A stretch of 64,000 bases of DNA, taken from contig NC_092804.1 in NCBI RefSeq assembly GCF_040954645.1, positions 87,418,217 through 87,482,216 of the forward strand, given 5' to 3'. Of this stretch, positions 9,631-19,858 are shown piece by piece (positions within the stretch are counted from its first letter, which is position 1; every line of letters begins with the position of its first letter). Below the pieces are notes generated by a model. The model saw only the letters and a program-made list of their open reading frames with translations. It did not search any database and was not told the origin of the DNA. The position numbers and the translations under genes are program-made. The DNA comes from Diabrotica undecimpunctata. Its lineage: Eukaryota; Arthropoda; Insecta; Coleoptera; Chrysomelidae.

Positions 9631-10262
9631 TTCATTTGATACCTCATACGTAGTAATCGGGTTAATAGACCCTGAGATACGTTATAGTGCCGTTTTGGCA
9701 TTGATTTTGTTGCTTGTTTTTCATCTCCATGTATTCATTACCCCTTCCTCTTTCATTTGACGCCTGATACGTTGCAATCGGATCAATAGGCCCGGAGATA
9801 CGTTATAGTACCGTTTTGACATTGATTTTGTTTCTTGTTTTCAAGTTTTAATCTTGACGTATTCGTTATTCTCTCACCTTTCGTTTGACGCCTCATACGT
9901 TGCAATCGGACCAATAGACCCGGAGATACGTTATAGTGTCGTTTTGACTATGCCGCCATCTTTGTTTTTTCTCTCTACGTGTTCCCCGTCCCCTTCCCGT
10001 TCGTTTGACACCTCATACGTCGCGATCCGCCGAGCCAACGCCCCCTTTTTCCAACAACTCCTGTTACACTTTAAAAGAATTGACGCTATTTTCAAGTTTG
10101 AACGATACGAAAAGAAGAAGAATTCACGCTATCTTCACGTTTGGACGATTACGCCCTACCACCACCACCCCGTAGCCAAAACGGTGTTACCCATAGCTGC
10201 GCGAAACCCGTTGCGCGTACGGTTCCACAATACCTCATACGTCGCGATCCGACGAGAGGTCG
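9631..10262. repeat. Array of ~120-128-bp tandem repeats, degenerating rightward
   Basis: The block TTTGAYRCCTSATACGTNG, followed in the first three copies by ATCGG...AATAGRCCC...GAGATACGTTATAGT...CGTTTTG, begins at about 9634, 9754, 9882 and 10004, and a last partial copy (CCTCATACGTCGCGATCCG) lies at 10233. Unit length is about 120-128 bp. The fourth and fifth units keep only the first ~25 bp and are followed by GC-richer DNA. This may be a minisatellite or the subterminal repeat region of a DNA transposon. Confidence 0.8.
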
Positions 10263-10455
10263 CGCCTCCACCACGAAATGAGCCAAAAATGACCAGAATG
10301 GACCTTAGATTTTCTTATGGAGATTTACATGGGAAAATGACCTGTTTTGTGCTCGAACTGTTACTGCCCCTTTACTGATGTTGTTGGCACAAATCGGGAA
10401 TGTTGTTGAACACAGGACTATTCAACCCAGTAAGGCAATCGATCTCTGGTTCAAA

Positions 10456-10917
10456 CTAATTTACCTTTGGAGTTGCATAGATCATATTTTTTCGCCATGA
10501 TATATTTTTTTTGGGCGTTAGCTCATTTTCTACATAATACTTATTGAGAAGAGCGGCTCTACTACTTTTAATGTTTTTTTGACAGACAGTAGAGGAGAAG
10601 GGCTGACGTTCGATTACTTCAACATCTAGTACCTCTGAAGAATTTACTTGCTCGTCTTCACTTCCTTGTTCAGGCTGCACTTCCTTTGAGGTTGTGGCAA
10701 TTGCTTCGTCAGCGCAATCACGAAAGCCTAAATATACAAAAATATAATTTACTAACATTACTGGTATTGTCTTATAAACATTACCATTTTCTTCGTAAAA
10801 ATCTGTTTCCCATCCATCGTCTCCGTCATCACTAAGAACTTCAATGTCTGATAAGTCGTTTATCAATTCAACAAGTTCGTCGTACGTCAACGGCTTTTTT
10901 CGACCAATTCGACTCAT
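10456..10917 (-). pseudogene. piggyBac-like transposase N-terminal fragment
   Basis: 153-codon frame starting at ATG with an acidic N-terminal region rich in Asp, Glu and Ser (LINDLSDIEVLSDDGDDGWE) and ending near WRKNMIYATP, an arrangement typical of piggyBac transposase N-termini; the same frame continues beyond one stop for ~25 residues and then decays. The catalytic domain is absent. A TTAA-type terminal repeat lies 460 bp upstream (11371-11389), supporting piggyBac. The internal hydrophobic segment (VMLVNYIFVYLGF) is odd and may be an inserted or mutated stretch. Confidence 0.55.
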
Positions 10918-11370
10918 TGTTATCTACAAAAAACATGTTTAAAAAAAAATTAACAAAAAGTGAGGCTACACTTACCTAGTTCGATTTGACCGTTGAAACA
11001 CAGTGTACACCATAGTGCACGCATCTTTAACTCACTCAAATAACAAAACAAAGTAAAAAATGCACCAAATAAACACTTTGTACATCACAAAGGTACATTT
11101 GTCTGTAGCAAAGAATTTTTCTAGCCGGTTGGTAAAATCTGTAGTACAATAAAACAACGATCTTTTAGAGTACTGTATTGCCAATAGAAGTCATCCATGT
11201 TTTCTGTAATATTTTATTTTATTTAATCTTTTTGGCGCTAGATCACAGCACCTGCTTATGATAAATCTATGGTATGTTTGTACACTCACATATACACCGG
11301 GACTATACCATAAAATCAAACTAAAATTTTGGTTGAGATGCCTTGAAAATTTTGTACGCTGTAGTGTACG

Positions 11371-11389
11371 CTGGGACCGAAAGGGTTAA
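11371..11389 (-). repeat. piggyBac-type terminal repeat with TTAA target
   Basis: On the minus strand the sequence reads TTAACCCTTTCGGTCCCAG and then GCGTACACTACAGCGTACA, i.e. a TTAA target site (11386-11389) followed by a CCCTTT-like terminal repeat and short GCGTACA repeats. It lies upstream of the piggyBac-like frame in the right orientation. The opposite end was not found. Confidence 0.6.
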
Positions 11390-11625
11390 GATGGATGTCG
11401 TTAAGATTGTGCAAGCTCCAAAAGTACATTATCGTGGTAGACAAAAAATTAAATTGGACGAGTAACAGAAAAATTTTGTACGCTCTACTATTCATTCTTT
11501 CTTTTTTTTGAGAATAAGGCGCCAACCCTTGAATCCCTTAAGACAAAGGTAATGGATAATGATCTCATTCCAAAAATGAGCGCTGGTCACACAGTATCTG
11601 TCAAGATACTACTATAACGAGTTAT

Positions 11626-12349
11626 CATCAAGCATTTGTGGATGGTTTATCAACAGGGTCACGAGGACCAACGGGTAAAGGCAACGACTGATTTTCGCAA
11701 AAAAAAAAACGCGTAATTATCACGAAGACATGAACGCCCAATGCTTTGAAAAATGATTTGAATCCCTTCTTTGACGAGTCGAGCCAAATTCGGTAATAGT
11801 GATGGATAACGCTTCTTATCACCGTCGATTAGTAGAACATCTGACAACTATGACCACCAGAAAAGCAGATATACAGAGTTGGTTAGGACAAAAAGGAATA
11901 CCATTTTCCGAGGACACGTTTAAGGCTGAGCTTATAAGTGTAATTAGACAGCATCGTGACAGATATCGCCAGCATGTTGTAGATACAATGGCTCGTGCTA
12001 AAGACATCACCATTTTGAGATTTCCTCCTTACCATTGCGAGTTAAACCCGATAGAATTAATCTAGGCTCAAATAAAGGGTTACATAGCTCGTGAAAACGT
12101 GACATCTAAAATTTCTGATGACCAACGTTAGAACTAGCAATGGAACGGATACGGAAAGAAGATTGGGCTAATGCCGTGGCACATGTGATCAAAGAAGAAG
12201 AGAAAATGTTGAAATTGGACGGGATGGTAGACACTGTTTCCGACAAAATAATAATAAACTTAACTGTGACTGGAGATTCCTCATCGGACGAGTCGCTGGA
12301 TCCGAAACTTCATAAGCATAACTTAGGTAATTATTTCTTTGCTTTGTAG
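11626..12349 (+). pseudogene. Tc1/mariner-superfamily (DDE_3) transposase fragment
   Basis: The C-terminal two thirds of a Tc1-like transposase of a family common in insects. Visible: a G-x-R-G-P-T-G-K-G segment (~11660), HEDMNAQCFEK (~11727), the second catalytic Asp in SVIVMDNASYHR (~11790-11820), and the third acidic residue in PPYHCELNPIELI (~12030-12063). A TAG follows ELI at 12063; the remainder (EDWANAVAHVIKEEEK, then an acidic/Ser tail) is in the frame 12140-12349. The first catalytic Asp is not clearly preserved. A second member of the same group is at 40310-41159. Confidence 0.8.
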
Positions 12350-13124
12350 CTATCCTTCTATATAAACGGAATATAATAATTATTTTGCAAAGTTCTCGGT
12401 TTTTTTAAGTATTGTATTAGGCACCCTATAATAACAATAAAATTTTACTTTTTTTTGTTAGACAACTGTAAGATAAAGTTAAAGCCACGTACAAAGACCG
12501 CTTTGACATTTAATGCTGATAACTAGTCGACCAAGTAAGCGAAGCTATCTTTTACAACATCTTTATGTATAACATTTTACTGCTCTGTTGTGTCAATCCG
12601 CCCTGCTTAACAAGTTTTCGATTTATTTTATTGAAATAGAACCTACGGAATATAATATATCGTATTCATACAGTTAATTTATTGTTTATTTATTTTTATT
12701 TTAACGATTTTATTTAATGAATTTAATTTTTGTGAAGTATTAAGTATGTAGGTTTACCAACTAAACAAAGTTATGCATTTGCAAGAACATATTGATATTA
12801 GAAAAATAAGGTTTCATCCACACATATCATTAAAAAAGATTCATGTTATCTAAATTATTGTTATGGACAAAGAAATATGTGCTACAGCCGCGATATATGT
12901 GAATATCGTATTGCTGATGGTTAAAAATTAAATGATCTAGTATTATTTAATACCTTAGTGAGAGTTACATTTAGGTAAATGGACAATCCTCAAAAACGTT
13001 ATTTAAAGTTTTTGCAATCTCAGTGTTTAATTTATCGTTGTTATATGATTACTTCCATCTTATTTTGGGCTTTAAATTTTTGGATAATTAGAGATCACCT
13101 AGTAGGAGCTTAGAACACTTAGAT
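12350..13124. other. AT-rich intergenic DNA
   Basis: No coding frame, tandem repeat or terminal repeat that I can support. Confidence 0.5.
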
Positions 13125-13272
13125 GGGACGTCGGCCAGTATAAAATCCAAGGAAGCGGTGGATAGACGAAGTAAGAACCGATGCTAAAGAGATAATGAGA
13201 GTGGAAAACTGGAGGAGAGTAGCCAAGGAAAGGGATGCCTGGAGGCGGATACTGGGAGAGGACAGGGCCTGA
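13125..13272 (+). pseudogene. LINE tail (C-terminus of ORF2), 5'-truncated
   Basis: Reads as the extreme C-terminus of an endonuclease-RT LINE ORF2: a basic PRKRWIDEVRTDAKEIM followed by NWRRVAKERDAWRRILGE and a stop at 13270-13272. One in-frame stop lies near its start. The R-x-R-W-x-D and W-R-x-x-A-x-D-R-x-x-W-R pattern recurs at 25430-25560 and 32918-33060. Confidence 0.75.
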
Positions 13273-13430
13273 CGTGGGCTGTAGCGCCATAGGAAAGAGA
13301 TATTATATGGAGAGTTATAGTATAGTACAGTAAACTTAATGATTTCTATATTAAAAATGTCATTAATAAAATAAATTTTATTGTGTGTAATAAATTATAT
13401 ATATATAAATATCATATTCATTTCCATTAG

Positions 13431-13565
13431 AGGAGAAGAGGAAGACCCATTAAAGAATGGAACAGTGACATCTCGCAGATACTGCAGAGTAAGGGTAAGA
13501 CTTGGCAGGAAGCAACACACATGGGATCCAATAGGAAGGAATGGGGAAAGTTCGTTAAGAGCTAG
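13431..13565 (+). pseudogene. LINE tail of a second lineage
   Basis: Frame RRRGRPIKEWNSDISQ...GKTWQEATHMGSNRKEWGKFV ending in TAG at 13563-13565. This is a LINE ORF2 C-terminus different from the one at 13125. Only the last ~45 codons are present, as expected for a strongly 5'-truncated insertion. Confidence 0.7.
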
Positions 13566-13934
13566 GTCACCTCAGAAGATTGTAAAATATTGTAATTTAA
13601 TGAAGTGTATTATAAACGGCCCAACACCGAAAGGTACAAATGGGTCTACTAATAAGGTAAGTATTAGAATATCATAACAAAAATTGATGCAAATTAATAC
13701 TATTGTTTAATAATGTAAAATATTCGTTTTTATATAAAAACCACTTATATAAATAATATAAACCATTATACATATTGAAACAGTATTAACAAACCATAAA
13801 CCACTTCAGAGGACTTTTTTAAAATTTCATTGCGTATAAAACTATAGTGAAGCTTTCATATAGTAAACAACACACATTCTAAACAATATACTATACATTT
13901 TTCTTTGCCTGATAAATAAAATCGTATACACATT
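13566..13934. other. 3' flank of the SLC10-like gene
   Basis: AT-rich. On the minus strand this is the 3' UTR and downstream region of the SLC10-like gene. An ATTAAA lies on the minus strand at 13707-13712, about 225 nt after the stop codon, and is a weak candidate polyadenylation signal; no AATAAA was found closer. Confidence 0.35.
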
Positions 13935-14119
13935 TCAGTAGACCGTTCTTAATTCGCTGTTGTTGGATATGTTTTCAGTCGAGTTATTATTGTCTACTTT
14001 TACGTTGTCTTCTTGTGATAGTTTTGAATGCGAGTGATAAAACTGGGCTTTGAGCTTCTTAATGATAAACAAGAACAATAAAGGAAATGGTGTTAAAACT
14101 GCCACTGAGACTGGAGCCA
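13935..14119 (-). CDS. SLC10-like gene, last exon
   Basis: Acceptor TTTTTTAG at 14120-14121 (read on the minus strand); the split codon G|TG joins the preceding exon. It encodes the end of the last membrane helix (APVSVAVLTPFPLLFLFII) and a short hydrophilic cytoplasmic tail rich in Asn, Ser and Glu, ending in LRTVY-stop (TGA at 13935-13937). About 61 codons. The tail is poorly conserved in the family. Confidence 0.88.
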
Positions 14120-14254
14120 CTAAAAAATACATAAAACAATTAATAACAAGTTACTATTAAAACAAATAATTATTAAAAATATATTGATGCGAATAACATA
14201 AATCTCATAAAGTAAATGGTTTCTATTGGATTTTCCAATTTAAAAAAAATTAAC

Positions 14255-14969
14255 ACTCCCGTCGATTCGTAGCAACCTCCCCCCACCTTGTGACCCTTAG
14301 AATCATAAGGTTCATCAATTCATCTTCTACGCTGTCGTCCTCTTCTTCTTCTGCCCTCTGGTTTTGCGAATGTCAATATTTTCGTGTAGTCGTTATCTGA
14401 AATCCTAGCAATGTGTCCAGCCCATCTTAGTCTCTGCACCTTATTAAATTTCACAATATCTGGATCTGTGTATAGCTGGTATAATTCAGTTATAACTTCG
14501 ACGCCATAGAGACCATTACGGCCCCAAAAATCGTTAGAAGTATTTTTCTCTCAAAGATAACAAGTAGCCTCTCGTCGTTTTGGGATAAAGTCCATGTTTC
14601 AGCCCCACAAATAAAAAACGGTCTAATTAAGGTCTTGTAAATGTTAAGCTTAAAGTTTACTGTACGTTTTCGGTTTTTATTTCTCAGATGTTTTTGAAGA
14701 CCATGGAGACTTCTGGTAACATATATTTGGTTTTTTTCTCGTTTAAAAGTTCTAGTTCACTCGCCGCGTAAACTTTGTAAAACACTTCTCTCATACTTCT
14801 GCCCACTATAACGAATTATCAGCGAATGCGAGAATTTGTGTCGAGCTATTAAAGATGGTTCCGTTCAATCTAATATGTATCTGCCTGACTGCCTTTTCCA
14901 AGACGAAATTAAAGAGGAGGCACGCTAGACCATTATTAATATTAATGCCGTCTCCCTGTCTTAAGACCC
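14255..14969 (-). pseudogene. LINE ORF2 3' half, interrupted by a TIR element
   Basis: Minus-strand remains of RT motif (RQGDGINI), LACLLFNFVLEKAVRQ, ILAFADN (degraded Y/FADD catalytic box), then KTLIRPFFICGAETWTLSQNDE and LLVIFERKIL, all characteristic of the RT/thumb region of endonuclease-type LINEs, ending in the basic C-terminus near 14255-14330. Several stops and frameshifts. The same copy continues at 15936-17015, beyond the inserted element. Confidence 0.75.
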
Positions 14970-15935
14970 TGATCGACAGGCGAGTAAAACCGCGGTTTTG
15001 TGGCTCGTCGGTAAAGCTCGCCAGTGTATCACTGCAATACCGCGGTTTTATATACCGACGAGCCTGGCTTGTGGCTCGTCAGTTTGTTTTATTTTTTACT
15101 TGGCTCGTCATTTAAAACCGCGCGTGTATAACTACTGGCGAGCAAAACCGGCAATTTTCAGCGACCGTTGAAGTGAAAAGATCAGTTTTTGCGAACTTTC
15201 ACCCACGACTTTTTATTATCATCATGTGCTTGTCGGTCCTGTGCCAGTAATTCCCATTGTCGCACTCCCATTTTCTCTAGATCTTCTTTGACTGCATCTT
15301 TCCACCTTTTTCTAGGCCGCCCTACACACCTTCTTCCCTCTGGCCTTTCCCAGAACACATTGTTTATAAGGCGATTGTCGTTACTGACGTTACGAATAGA
15401 GACTCTAGCTCGTTATTGTATCTGCCCCTCCATTCGTTTGTCACGCTGTGTCTGCAAGGGTCATATATCATTCAAAGAATTTTACGTTTCCACAACAGCA
15501 ATTTATTTATTTCTCTTTTGGTTAGCATCCATGTTTCGCTTCCATACGCGACTGCTGGTCGTATTATGGTCTTATATATCCGGATTTTTGTACCGTTTTA
15601 TTAGATTTTGGACTTTTTATTAGAATTTATATATTGTTTACGAGACTGTTTGTTTATGGAAATGTACATCGCCAGAATACAAAAACAAAACAACTCGACT
15701 TACCGCATATGTTAAACTTTTAAATACCCAACGTCTAGGGCCGTCTTCGCTCTTTTTTGTAATTTCGTAGTATGCTATAGCGAGGTAACATAAAACTTCA
15801 CTTTTAGTTGAACACGATATGTTAGCTATGGACGGTTGACAATGACTGTTTTGCTCGCTAGTCGATCACCACCAACGAGCCGCGAGTAAAACTGTCGTTC
15901 TTAAAACCGCGGTATTATGGCTCGCACGTCGATCA
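14970..15935. mobile_element. 966-bp non-autonomous TIR element inserted in a LINE, carrying a LINE tail
   Basis: Both ends begin TGATCGAC..GCGAG; CCGCGGTTTT modules and GGCTCGTC motifs recur in both flanks, giving a subterminal repeat-rich structure. CCC flanks both sides (14967-14969 and 15936-15938), a possible 3-bp duplication. It splits a minus-strand LINE. Its middle holds an antisense LINE C-terminal fragment (15225-15610). No transposase is visible. The right TIR pairs with the left only in blocks, so limits are approximate. Confidence 0.65.
15225..15610 (-). pseudogene. LINE ORF2 C-terminal fragment inside the TIR element
   Basis: On the minus strand: AVAYGSETWMLTKREINKLL, WKRKILRIIYDPCR, NEWRGRYNNELESL and a degraded R-R-x-x-W-K-D end, i.e. 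the post-RT region of a LINE. Its lineage differs from the host LINE around it. Confidence 0.7.
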
Positions 15936-17015
15936 CCCACTTTAGATCATTATTAATATCAAACGATGTAGAGTTTTCGCAAACTCTACGTATGGGATCC
16001 CAAAGTCTACCATTGCATTATATAGTGCAGTTCTTTTAACAATTTTATAGGCTTGTTTAAAGTAGACGAAGAGATGGTATGTATCTACATTATATTCTAG
16101 TGATTCCGGTAGTGAATCCACATTAGTAATGTCCCATAATACTCTTTTTAAAGAGTTTGAGTCTCTCAAAAAGTACGTTGCTGAATATTTTATATGCAGA
16201 TACTAACAGAGTCATGACTCTGGGCATATTAGTCCCTTTAGCCACTCCTTTGGTATATATTCGTTCTGCCATATAAGTACTATCAGTTTATGGATAACTG
16301 CCAAAAGATGGTCACCACCTTCCCTGTACATTTCAATGCGTAGTTGCTGATGTGTGTTTAGTTGATTTTCTATATTGTCACCTTCTTCAACTTAGCCTAA
16401 ATTGAGGTGATCTCTGAAATTTTGTGTTCATCTATTAAGAACAGAGTGTGTATCATGTAGAATTTCGCCGTTAATATCTTTACTTCTTTTTATTCATGGT
16501 TTAAATTCTTGACGGCTACTATTAAGTAATCTGTAGTATTTTCTTGTTTAATTTTTATCAAATAAACTTTGTATCTTATTTAACGTTTTCTGTTTATACT
16601 CCCTATTCTAAGTCGATGGATACGCTTTTCCTCCCTTCTGAGGGGTCTATACTCTTATTTTTTCTCCGTGTGCAACCTGCTTCAAGAGTTTATTTGATAT
16701 GTTGAGTTTTTGCTGATTCTGCAATACAATATCTCGTATTTTTATCCATAGCTGGTTAATATCTCCCACTACGTTTTCTGTCCTTATTTTATCTTCTATT
16801 TGCTCTCTATATACATTTGTTTTCTACGGATCTTTTAGTTTGTTAATATTTATTTTTCCTTTCCTTCAACCGATCTTTTTTGATTGGATATTACTTCTTT
16901 ACACCGAGACTTAACCAAATAGTGATCACTATCTACATTTGCTCCTATGAAAGAGGTAACATCTAAAAGGTTGGGGTATTGTCTTGCATCAATGACTATA
17001 AATATCATCTATTTA
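15936..17015 (-). pseudogene. LINE ORF2 5' half (endonuclease end, linker, first RT motifs)
   Basis: Minus-strand remains of the endonuclease end (SLMQDNTPTF... I-V-I-T), an early linker with REQIEDK and NYQLWIKIR-like pieces, and RT segment DTYHLFVYFKQAYKIVKRTA followed by LYNAMVDFGIP, where the conserved D of F-x-D-F has become Y. Same orientation as 14255-14969, with about 20-25 residues missing at the junction. Heavily mutated. Confidence 0.65.
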
Positions 17016-17111
17016 ATTAATCGCTTCGATATATTTCGAGTGTTTATTTATATATAAATTAAAATTTTTGAATTTTTTTTAAACATAATAAAAAGATTGT
17101 TATAATCTCAC

Positions 17112-17298
17112 CTGTTGTTAAATCTGCTTCAGGTTGGGTTAAAGCAAAATTGAGCAAGAATATAGCTATACCAGTATTTTGAATACCAACTTCAATGGCA
17201 ACCGTTAGAGAGTCTATGGGATTTTGTCTTAACAATTTCGCTATCAAAAAACCTGCTAGATACCCTATCCAAGGTATACCCATCCCTGCTACAATTAT
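17112..17298 (-). CDS. SLC10-like gene, exon with the E-x-G-x-Q-N motif
   Basis: 187 nt, acceptor TGTTTTAG at 17299-17300 and donor GTGAGA at 17106-17111. Phase 0 in, phase 1 out, fitting both neighbours. Contains AGMGIPWIGYLAGFLIAKLL (membrane helix) and AIEVGIQNTGIAIFLLNFAL, the most conserved SLC10 segment; E and Q of E-x-G-x-Q-N correspond to sodium-coordinating residues in BASS structures. The exon lies between two minus-strand LINE fragments only ~100-140 bp away on each side. Confidence 0.93.
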
Positions 17299-17439
17299 CT
17301 AAAACATTAAATACCAATAACAATGAAATCTCAGAGTAGACCATTAAGACATTTAAGACTAAGTACATGTTGACTAAAGAAGGCAGTTTTCTAAAGAGAT
17401 TATTTCGCGAAAATGAGAAAAATATGGCATCCAAGTATT

Positions 17440-18830
17440 TTATAGACTACTTCTAATAGTGCTACTACCTACAGTTTTCGCACTCCGTTTTGTGGTCTTT
17501 TTTATAGATAGGACAAATACGAGCGCTATTCCATTGTTTCGGCATTTCTTCATTTTGCTAATGTCAAGCGGAATTGTCTTTCTTTCGTGTTTCGCAGTCT
17601 TCCTTAAAAATCTTAGCTAGGATACCACTTTCTACCGCTCTTGTTATTTTTAGGTCTCTTATTATTACTTTGACTTCATTCAAAGTCAGTTCCTCGCATG
17701 TAAACATATGTTTGATTTTTCTGTCGTTTCTCCTAGAAGTAAACCTTATTTGTTCCTGCGATACTTAGTTTCTCTGGATTTTTTTTAACTTCTTGGTAAA
17801 AATTTTTATTTCTTCGTTCTTGTAGGCTTCTTCTGTTTTTTGCTTTTCTAACTGTTCTCTTTTCTTTTTTCTGCAAATTCTTTTAACTTCTCTTCTTCTA
17901 GCCACATAGTTTTTCATCATATTTTGGACATTTTCTTTGTCTCTTTATAGTTTTGCTCTATTTCTTCTTGCCAAAGCTTTCTTCATCGAACGGTATCTTT
18001 ATATGCATGTTTCCAAGAGCTTTTCCGCTACTTCCGACATGGATGTCTATATGGTCTGCTTTTCTTCTTCTCTTTCCTGCTCGACTGGATTCTCTAGTTT
18101 TTTATTTATTTCTTCCTCTAGTTTGTTGTCTTCTCTTGAAGACGCTCTAATTGGTAACTGTCACTAACAGGTTTATTAAATTATTGGTAATTCTTGTTTT
18201 AATTTTGTTATTACTAGAGTATGCAATCGAATATTTCCTTATCAGGTTTGCTTTCTATTAGGGCATGATCTATCTGATTTTTTACTTTTCCATCGGTGGA
18301 AGTCCATGTTACCTTATAAATATCTTTATAATCAAATTTGATTCATTTGATAATTTATGCAAACTTCGTCCCCAGAAGGCAGTTATTCTCCTATATATTT
18401 TCCATATATTTCCGACTTTCGAATTCATGTCTCCAACGATTATTTTTATATCGCAGGTCTATATATTCCCTATTAGAACTCTGTTTTGATTTCTAGATCT
18501 TTATTTTCAATGTGTGCATGTACGTTAATGTCTTTCTATACTTTCCTCTTATTCGCAAGTAACATATTCGGTCTGATATTGGTTGAAAATCTACAACTAC
18601 TTTGTTTACTTTCTCGGATACCATGAATCCCACTCCAAAATATATCTTGATCCCCCCACTCTTGAACTAGAATGAAATTTTTTTCTATTTTTGTTTTTCC
18701 ATTTCCCAGTTGTTTCGTTTCTTACAGGGCAAGGATATCTATTGTATATTTTTCTCTTTGTGTTTTTTCTATTTTTGTTATTTCATTTCCCGTTGTTTTG
18801 TTTCTTGCAGGGCAAGGATATCTATCGTAT
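17440..18830 (-). pseudogene. LINE ORF2 (endonuclease to first RT motif), right end split by Gypsy B
   Basis: Reads leftward: endonuclease start IDILAL-ETKQLGNGKTKIE (18660-18740), EWGDQDIFWSGIHGI, GKVKNQIDHALIE (18250-18300), then the linker, and RT block LTLNEVKVIIRDLK...AVESGILAKIFKE and NSARICPIYKKDHKTE at 17460-17690. It stops at ~17440, about 140 bp from an SLC10 exon. Its 5' continuation is most likely the minus-strand piece at 24912-26562, the two being separated by Gypsy B and a MITE copy. Confidence 0.75.
18676..18830. repeat. Tandem duplication (~85-90 bp) within the LINE endonuclease region
   Basis: The block TTCTATTTTTGTTtttCCATTTCCC...GTTTCTTRCAGGGCAAGGATATCTAT occurs at ~18682-18747 and again at ~18768-18830. 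The second copy is cut exactly at the 5' LTR of Gypsy B, so it arose before or during that insertion. Confidence 0.75.
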
Positions 18831-19335
18831 TGTTACGATAAATTATGATTCATATTTAACTGTAAACATCTTTTTCTAAGTATTTTTTAGCAGGTAATAC
18901 CCAAACGGGTCCCCTCTTATACCTGCAATTGGAACTCTCCAGAAAAAGGTCGAGTAAATTCGTTGGCGACCGAAGATCAAAGAAGCTTCGAGATAAATAA
19001 AATGAGGTATAAGACCGGTCTTTTTCCATGGCATTCGAGACAATTCAAGGGTCAACACAGGTCAACATCCATGGGATTCGAGAGATTCCAGGCTAACGGC
19101 TGTTTGATATATATAGCGGAACTTTCATTGTGTGAGGCAGTCTGAAAATATAATCGAGTCGATTTTCGAATTGTAACGCGGAAATAAATATTGTAAATAA
19201 ATAATATAAATTAAAGTAGTTGTAATAAGTGTAAGAATATTGTATATATAAATTAAATAAAGACTTTAATAAAGTAATTGTTAGAATATTTTATAATAAA
19301 TAAAGTGAATAAATTAGACTAATAAACTTAGTTCA
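18831..19335 (+). repeat. 5' LTR of Gypsy B
   Basis: Begins TGTTACGATAAATTATG and ends ..GTTCA just before the primer-binding site. A TATA box (TTGATATATATAGCGG) lies at ~19103-19118 and an AATAAA-rich stretch at 19240-19330. The first ~155 bp recur at 24589-24745. Confidence 0.88.
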
Positions 19336-19350
19336 TTGGTGTCAAAAGTG
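19336..19350 (+). promoter_or_regulatory. tRNA primer-binding site of Gypsy B
   Basis: TTGGTGTCAAAAGTG directly follows the LTR end; TGG-x-GTCA-type sites at this position are typical minus-strand primer-binding sites of LTR elements. The tRNA species was not determined. Confidence 0.7.
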
Positions 19351-19372
19351 AAATATAAAATAAATTGTGAAA

Positions 19373-19858
19373 ATGACTACGATTTATGAGCTCACAGTTA
19401 CGAATTTAAAAAGACATCTCGAGGATAGAAAATTAGTTTCTACCGGAAAAAAGGCTGAGTTAGTTCAACGACTAAAGAACGCTTTGGAGGAAGAGGGTTT
19501 AGACCCGGAAACTTATATATTTGAAGCCAAACATGTTGCTGTCATCTCGTCGATTTCGAAAGTTTCTGGTGACATCGCATCATTAGAGAATAAAGTTTCT
19601 GACGATATTTCGAAAGTTTCTGGTGACATCGCATCATTAGAGAACAAAGTTTCTGACGATATTTCAAAAGTTTCTTCTTATGTAGCCAAAGTTTCTGGTG
19701 ACATCGCATCATTAGAAGACAAAGTTTCTAACGAGATTTCTTCTCTGGAAAGCAAAGTTTCTACTAACATCTCTTTGGAAATCTCTAAAGTCACTTCTGA
19801 GATCTCTGCCCTCGACGATAGAATATCTTCGTTAAAAAAACCAAGTTGCTGCCGATAA
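19373..19858 (+). CDS. Gag N-terminus of Gypsy B: SAP domain plus repeated coiled coil
   Basis: ATG at 19373. Residues ~5-45 form a SAP motif (LTVTNLKRHLEDRKLVSTGK, then KAELVQRLKNAL), a helix-turn-helix-like module that binds scaffold DNA in nuclear proteins. Residues ~60-160 are an almost pure coiled coil made of repeats of KVSGDIASLENKVSDDIS (two near-identical units, then two diverged ones). The frame ends at 19858 only because of a slip in an A7 run (19836-19842); the coiled coil continues in another frame as DKLAFEEKMKEMERKMEE. Confidence 0.85.
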   Translation: MTTIYELTVTNLKRHLEDRKLVSTGKKAELVQRLKNALEEEGLDPETYIFEAKHVAVISSISKVSGDIASLENKVSDDISKVSGDIASLENKVSDDISKVSSYVAKVSGDIASLEDKVSNEISSLESKVSTNISLEISKVTSEISALDDRISSLKKPSCCR

